Below, one piece after another: positions 57,851-64,000 of a stretch of DNA of 64,000 nucleotides. Each line of letters starts with the position of its first letter. Within the stretch, counting starts at the first letter, position 1. A model generated the notes under the pieces. That model was not told the DNA's origin, made no database searches, and was given only the letters and a program-made list of their open reading frames with translations. Origin of the DNA: Candidatus Eremiobacteraceae bacterium (GTDB taxonomy: Bacteria; Vulcanimicrobiota; Vulcanimicrobiia; Eremiobacterales; Eremiobacteraceae); assembly GCA_035710745.1 (NCBI GenBank), contig DASTCX010000003.1, positions 62,001-126,000 of the forward strand. The letters are read 5' to 3'. Position numbers and translations under genes: made by a program.

Positions 57851-58888
57851 TTACATAGTGACGCGGTTGCGGCCGCCTTGTTTGGCGGCATAAAGCTGTT
57901 CATCCGCACGATCGATGAGCGACGATCGTCGTGTCGCCGACTCGCGCGCGACTGCGATGCCGACACTTGCGGTGAGCCGGACGGGCGGCATGTCGCGCCT
58001 GTGACGGAAAAGCGTCGTCTCGATCGCGACGCGGACTCGATCGGCGACGACGGCTGCGGTTTCGGCGTCGGTCTTCGGAAGTACGAGCGTGAATTCGTCG
58101 CCGCCGGAACGCGCGAGGAGGTCGCCTTGACGGATCGCGCCTTCGATCGCGCGGACGGCTTGGATGAGGATGTTGTCGCCGGCGGGATGGCCGAACGTGT
58201 CGTTGACGCCTTTGAAGCCGTCGAGATCGATGACGGCAAGCGCGATCGGGAACGCGCGTTGCTTATAGAGATCGTCAAGCCGAAAATCGGCGTAGTCGCG
58301 CGTGAACGCGCCGGTGAGATCGTCGCGCAAGCTCGCGCGGCGATCGCGGTAGGCGACGGCGGTCCAGAATGTGAGGCCGGCGCCGATCGCGACGGCATAG
58401 ACGGCTTCGTACCAATGAGCAAGCCCGGCGCATATGAGGATGAGGAGCGCGTAGGCGGCTGCGACCGGCACCGCGAGCCGGGGTGGATTGCGGAGCACAC
58501 CCGATGCCAAACCGAAAAACGCGAGCGAGACGAAGGCGCTTTGCGACCCACCGCTCGCGACGATCCACGCCGACACGAAGGCGAGATCGAGAACGGTCGA
58601 AGCCCACGGCCAGCGCGAGACGATGTCGGACGGCCCGTAGACGAGCACGAGATCGAAGATGGCGAGAGCCGCCGCGACGATCAGCACGATATTTGCGGCG
58701 AGCGCGAACGACGACGGCGGATGGACGGAGATCGTCCACGCGATCGCGGTCGCCGCGATGACGAAAATGCGGAGCGGCGAAACGGTGCGCTCCATCCGCA
58801 GCTGCGCGCGCCATCGCCACGTGGCTTCGCCGGGGAAGCGCCGCAGCGGCTTCGCCGTGAAGGTCGTCCGCTTCGACTTCTTGCGCAC
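57851..58888 (-). CDS. membrane-bound diguanylate cyclase (GGDEF)
   Basis: This 345-residue protein has an N-terminal basic segment and about six membrane helices (residues 35-175), then a GGDEF domain with the active motif RSGGDEFTLVLP and the preceding DDLTGAFTRDYADFRL and LIDLDGFKGVNDTFGH motifs. It should convert two GTP into cyclic di-GMP. No RxxD inhibitory site is evident upstream of the GGDEF motif (the residues before it are GDLLA). No named sensor domain is recognised in the membrane region. Confidence 0.9.
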   Translation of the reverse strand: MRKKSKRTTFTAKPLRRFPGEATWRWRAQLRMERTVSPLRIFVIAATAIAWTISVHPPSSFALAANIVLIVAAALAIFDLVLVYGPSDIVSRWPWASTVLDLAFVSAWIVASGGSQSAFVSLAFFGLASGVLRNPPRLAVPVAAAYALLILICAGLAHWYEAVYAVAIGAGLTFWTAVAYRDRRASLRDDLTGAFTRDYADFRLDDLYKQRAFPIALAVIDLDGFKGVNDTFGHPAGDNILIQAVRAIEGAIRQGDLLARSGGDEFTLVLPKTDAETAAVVADRVRVAIETTLFRHRRDMPPVRLTASVGIAVARESATRRSSLIDRADEQLYAAKQGGRNRVTM

Positions 58889-58966
58889 TGAAATTCCTCG
58901 CCGTCCTTAGCTGGGCGCGCATCGCAAACGCACCCGTTCCGCGGGTTATCGGCGGCTCCTCGGGGG

Positions 58967-58995
58967 TTGTAAACCACCCCTATTCGTGATACAAT
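58967..58995 (+). promoter_or_regulatory. promoter of the nusA-infB operon
   Basis: -35 TTGTAA (58967-58972) and -10 TACAAT (58990-58995) are spaced 17 bases apart, matching consensus at 4 and 5 of 6 positions. The predicted start is near 59002, giving a leader of about 60 bases. Confidence 0.7.
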
Positions 58996-59013
58996 ACCGC
59001 TGGTTAACCAAGA

Positions 59014-59038
59014 GGAGTGGGTTTGAACCCGCTCCTTT
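59014..59038 (+). promoter_or_regulatory. hairpin in the nusA leader (possible attenuator)
   Basis: GGAGTGGGT at 59014-59022 pairs with ACCCGCTCC at 59027-59035 (one G-T wobble) around TTGA, followed by TTTG. It is in the predicted untranslated leader, between promoter and nusA. The shape fits an attenuator or weak terminator, possibly for autoregulation of nusA by NusA. Confidence 0.5.
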
Positions 59039-59061
59039 GCTAGTCTAGGCTTCAGGAACCG

Positions 59062-60423
59062 ATGAGTCCACGCAAGACAGTGAAAAAGGCGGCGAGCGGC
59101 TCGCAGGCAGCGGCCGTCACGGGACCGACCACGCCCAATCAAGAGCTCATCAACGCGCTGCGCGAGCTCGAGCGCGATCGCGGGCTTTCGTTCGAAGTGC
59201 TCATCGAGGCGCTCGAAGCTGCACTCGTCTCCGCGTACAAGCGCAACTTCGTCAAAGAGGCTGAAGCGGCGGGCAATCCCGTCGTCGTCGTCGACCGGCA
59301 AGACGGCTCGTACCGCGTGTTCGCGCGGCGCACCGTCGTCGAGGAAGTCACCGATCCGGTCATGGAGATCTCGAAGGCCGACGCGGGCGACAAATACGAG
59401 ATCGGATCGAACTTCGACATCGAGGTGACGCCGAAAGAGTTCGGGCGCATCGCCGCTCAGACGGCGAAGCAGGTCATCGTCCAGCGCATCCGCGAGGCCG
59501 AGCGCGACATGGTGTTCGACGAGTTCAACGACAAAGTCGACACGCTGACGAACGGCAACGTCCTGCGCTACGAACAACGCAATATGCTCATCGACCTCGA
59601 CAAGAAGGCCGAAGCGATACTCCCGCTTTCCGAACAAGTGCCGCGCGAGTCGTTCCGCATCGGCGCTCGCGTCCGCGTTTACGTCATGGAAGTGCGCAAG
59701 ACGAACCGCGGTCCGCAGATCATCGTGTCGCGCAGCCACCCGCAGCTCGTCGCCGAACTTTTCAAGCAAGAAGTTCCGGAAGTCAATCAAGGTCTCGTCC
59801 AGATCAAAGGCGTCGCTCGCGAGGCAGGCTCGCGCTCGAAGGTCGCGGTGTACACCGAGGCCGACGACATCGACGCCGTCGGCGCGTGCCTCGGCCCGCG
59901 CAGCTCGCGCGTCAACAATATCAGCGACGAGCTCCACGGCGAAAAGATCGACGTCATCCAATGGTCGGCCGACCCGAAAGCGTACGTCGCGAACGCGCTG
60001 CAGCCTGCGAAAGTCATCGAAGTGCACCTCGACGAGCGCGAACATCTCGCCGAGGTCGTCGTGCCGGACTACCAGCTATCGCTGGCGATCGGCAAAGAAG
60101 GTCAGAACGTCCGGCTCGCCGCGCGCCTTACGGGATGGAAGATCGACATCCACAACGAGGAGCAGTGGGCCGAGGTCGTCGCGCAGCGCGTCGAAGAAGA
60201 CCAAGAGCGCGAAGAACTCGCCGCGATGGCCGAAGTCGCTGCCGAGCAGACCGGCGTCGAGCTGACGCCCGAGATGCTCGCACAAGATGAGGAACTGATC
60301 CGCAAGCTCCAAGAGCTTCAGCGCATGACGCTCGGCGGCGACGAAGAGACCGCCGCTGAAGAGACCACGGGCGAACAGACCGCAGCCGAAGAGACGCCGG
60401 AAGGTGCGGGTGAACGCAGCTAG
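59062..60423 (+). CDS. nusA: transcription termination/antitermination protein NusA
   Basis: This 453-residue NusA has a short Ala/Lys-rich extension (about 20 residues) before the conserved start (NQELINALRELERDRGLSFE). The N-terminal RNA-polymerase-binding domain is followed by an S1 domain (about 130-200, RIGARVRVYVMEVRKTNRG) and two KH domains. KH1 is around VGACLGPRSSRVNNI and KH2 around LAIGKEGQNVRLAARLTGW. The acidic C terminus has Glu-Thr repeats and no second regulatory repeats. It pauses and terminates RNA polymerase and supports antitermination. It is the first gene of the operon. Confidence 0.97.
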   Translation: MSPRKTVKKAASGSQAAAVTGPTTPNQELINALRELERDRGLSFEVLIEALEAALVSAYKRNFVKEAEAAGNPVVVVDRQDGSYRVFARRTVVEEVTDPVMEISKADAGDKYEIGSNFDIEVTPKEFGRIAAQTAKQVIVQRIREAERDMVFDEFNDKVDTLTNGNVLRYEQRNMLIDLDKKAEAILPLSEQVPRESFRIGARVRVYVMEVRKTNRGPQIIVSRSHPQLVAELFKQEVPEVNQGLVQIKGVAREAGSRSKVAVYTEADDIDAVGACLGPRSSRVNNISDELHGEKIDVIQWSADPKAYVANALQPAKVIEVHLDEREHLAEVVVPDYQLSLAIGKEGQNVRLAARLTGWKIDIHNEEQWAEVVAQRVEEDQEREELAAMAEVAAEQTGVELTPEMLAQDEELIRKLQELQRMTLGGDEETAAEETTGEQTAAEETPEGAGERS

Positions 60424-61129
60424 GTTAGGCGCCGCTGCAGCCGTGATCTGCGTCATCGCGTTCGCGCCGGGGGCGTCGCGCGCAGCGGCCTCCGTGCCCG
60501 ACATCAAGGATCTCGTTCGTCGCTACGGCCTCGCGATGCACTACGACAAGATCGCGAACCTGCGATCGGTGACGCGCACCTCGAGCGGTTTCATGGGTAA
60601 CCGGGTCGTGACGTACACGACGATGGCGAAAGCACCCGACAAGATGCTCGAGATCATAACGGTCGATGGGGCGGACGCGCGGATATCGATCGGTTTCGAC
60701 GGCACGACGGCGTGGGCGCAAGGGCCGAGCGGCGCGGTCGCGGTCTTGGACGGCGCGGCGAGCCGATTTGTCGAAGGCATGGCGTTCGGCCTCGTGGGCG
60801 ATCCACGAACCATGAACGCGACCGCCGGCGCGACGACTATTCACGGCGTCGACTTCTACGTCATCAGCGTCCGCGACGCCTCAGGGTTCGGGCGCGACAT
60901 CATGGTCGACGAGAAGACCTACCTGCCGATATATTGGCGAGTCGTCGTGGGGAATTGGTCACATCTCTTCGATGTCGGGCCTCTTGACGAAGGGCCGCTC
61001 GGCGAGTTATATCCGCGCACCATCCAGACGATCAATTCGGATGGGTCGATCGGCACGCCGGCGTCGGTGACGTCGGTCGACGACAACATCTCGCTGCCGG
61101 ATTCCATGTTCGCACCGCCGGGGCAGTAG
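60410..61129 (+). CDS. exported LolA-like protein of unknown function, embedded in the nusA-infB operon
   Basis: This 239-residue protein is started at GTG 60410 (VNAARLGAAAAVICVI) because GGAAGG at 60399-60404 gives a proper SD. GTG 60404 is an alternative. It has a signal peptide (cleavage near SRAAASV). The mature part has beta-rich stretches such as GFMGNRVVTYTTMAKAPDKM and ISIGFDGTTAW, which resemble the outer-membrane lipoprotein carrier (LolA/MucA-like) fold. It overlaps nusA by 14 bases. An exported protein in this translation operon is unusual, and its role is unknown. Confidence 0.75.
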   Translation: MNAARLGAAAAVICVIAFAPGASRAAASVPDIKDLVRRYGLAMHYDKIANLRSVTRTSSGFMGNRVVTYTTMAKAPDKMLEIITVDGADARISIGFDGTTAWAQGPSGAVAVLDGAASRFVEGMAFGLVGDPRTMNATAGATTIHGVDFYVISVRDASGFGRDIMVDEKTYLPIYWRVVVGNWSHLFDVGPLDEGPLGELYPRTIQTINSDGSIGTPASVTSVDDNISLPDSMFAPPGQ

Positions 61130-61137
61130 GGCAAGAC

Positions 61138-61425
61138 ATCACGGACGCCACGGCGAACCATTCGAAGACACTTGAGACTGCCGGACACACCGGCGTCCAC
61201 GTCCCGATCCGGCAGTGCGTCGGCTGCCGGACGCGCGCGGCGAAGAGAATCCTCATGCGCTTCGTCCGCATCCCCGACTCGGGCTGGCGGGCCGACCCCG
61301 CTGCCCGGTTAGCGGGGCGTGGCGCCTATCTGTGCTCGAAAACGTGCAAGGAAAAACTGGGGAAGAACAAGAGATACCGAGGTTTGGTTGAAGTTGGCTG
61401 GCCGGAGGAACCGTTAGGCCGCTAA
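61138..61425 (+). CDS. ylxR: YlxR-family RNA-binding protein, with no canonical start codon
   Basis: The conserved YlxR (DUF448) core is present: VPIRQCVGCRTRAAKRILMR, then RGAYLCSKTCKEKLGKNKRY (residues from 22). The frame is open from 60988 to 61425 but contains no ATG, GTG, TTG or CTG before the core. The best start is ATC at 61138, preceded by AGTAGGG at a normal spacing, giving 95 residues as in the family. The only in-frame ATG, in LMRF, would cut off CVGC. Near-cognate starts are used by infC and a few others to link expression to initiation factors. Confidence 0.7.
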   Translation: MTDATANHSKTLETAGHTGVHVPIRQCVGCRTRAAKRILMRFVRIPDSGWRADPAARLAGRGAYLCSKTCKEKLGKNKRYRGLVEVGWPEEPLGR

Positions 61426-61442
61426 GAAGCGCGGCCGAAATC

Positions 61443-63949
<2,507 letters not shown>

Positions 63950-63950
<1 letters not shown>

Positions 63951-63999
63951 CGGTCGAGCTTTAGACTCGACTGGAGCGGTCGACCTTAACGGTCGACCG
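63950..63999. repeat. two palindromic repeats after infB (one imperfect)
   Basis: An imperfect family A copy starts at 63950 (GCGGTCGAG, core CTTTAG, right arm ACTCGACT degenerate). A clean variant with arms GCGGTCGACC and GGTCGACCG lies at 63976-63999. They follow the infB stop directly, inside the gap before the expected next gene outside the window. Confidence 0.85.
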
Positions 64000-64000
64000 A

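Noticed and set aside
59014-59038. tRNA T-arm-like sequence (GGGTTTGAACCC) before nusA
   Set aside because: No acceptor, D or anticodon stems can be formed around it. It is better explained as a leader hairpin.

Overview
The window is a 64 kb chromosomal segment of a GC-rich diderm bacterium. Outer-membrane features are visible: a heme-porin fusion, lipoprotein signals and Tat signals. Short intergenic palindromes (GCGGTCGAG-N6-CTCGACCGC) are scattered throughout. The gene content (DUF1501/DUF1800 pair, NamZ-like protein, AdnAB-like nuclease pair, clustered ceruloplasmin-like oxidases) and the palindromes suggest an uncultured, environmentally widespread lineage. Candidatus Eremiobacterota/Vulcanimicrobiota (WPS-2) is my best guess, but this is inference only and no marker phylogeny was possible.

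Layout. 1-4.4 kb: the start of a MASE4 membrane-sensor gene running off the left edge, then a tight five-gene oxidoreductase operon (beta-hydroxyacid dehydrogenase, carboxymuconolactone decarboxylase-like protein, two zinc alcohol dehydrogenases, cupin). 4.4-10.7 kb: two overlapping UvrD-type helicase genes, each with a C-terminal RecB-type Fe-S nuclease domain (AdnAB-like). 10.8-18.5 kb: exported proteins, an OmpR-type two-component operon, a DUF1343/NamZ protein, and an SRPBCC/ArsR/VOC cluster with a probably leaderless ArsR mRNA. 18.6-24 kb: four tandem ceruloplasmin-like two-domain multicopper oxidases followed by a DUF2249-Crp fusion regulator. 24-29.6 kb: a MITE inside one of the palindromes, a VanZ-like protein, a MocR-like regulator without its PLP lysine, and a 3.35 kb IS1595-type transposon with inverted repeats and an 8-bp target duplication, carrying a RelA/SpoT-domain protein and a GIY-YIG protein. 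29.6-37 kb: a pseudo-rhomboid and M20 peptidase pair, small membrane proteins, an esterase, and a cupredoxin lipoprotein plus a Cyc2-like heme-porin, then a DUF885 peptidase. 37-47 kb: an HhH-GPD protein, a hydrolase, a five-unit 52-bp tandem array, the DUF1501/DUF1800 pair and two tandem PYROXD2-like FAD oxidoreductases. 47-55.8 kb: a YyaL-type thioredoxin-domain protein, pxpBCA (5-oxoproline hydrolysis), rimP, a threonine dehydratase-like enzyme, a redoxin, a zinc-ribbon protein and an S53-like peptidase. 55.8-64 kb: a membrane GAF protein, a diguanylate cyclase, and nusA - exported LolA-like protein - ylxR - infB.

The strongest candidate for an undescribed system is the multicopper oxidase cluster. 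All four copies keep a type-1 copper site, but their trinuclear-centre ligands have been lost in complementary halves: copy 1 keeps the domain-1 half, copy 2 the domain-2 half, copy 4 neither, and copy 3 both. This is the ligand plan of the six-domain ceruloplasmin chain split over separate genes. The cupredoxin/heme-porin pair at 33.5-35.2 kb is a second redox module, reminiscent of rusticyanin/Cyc2 of iron oxidisers.
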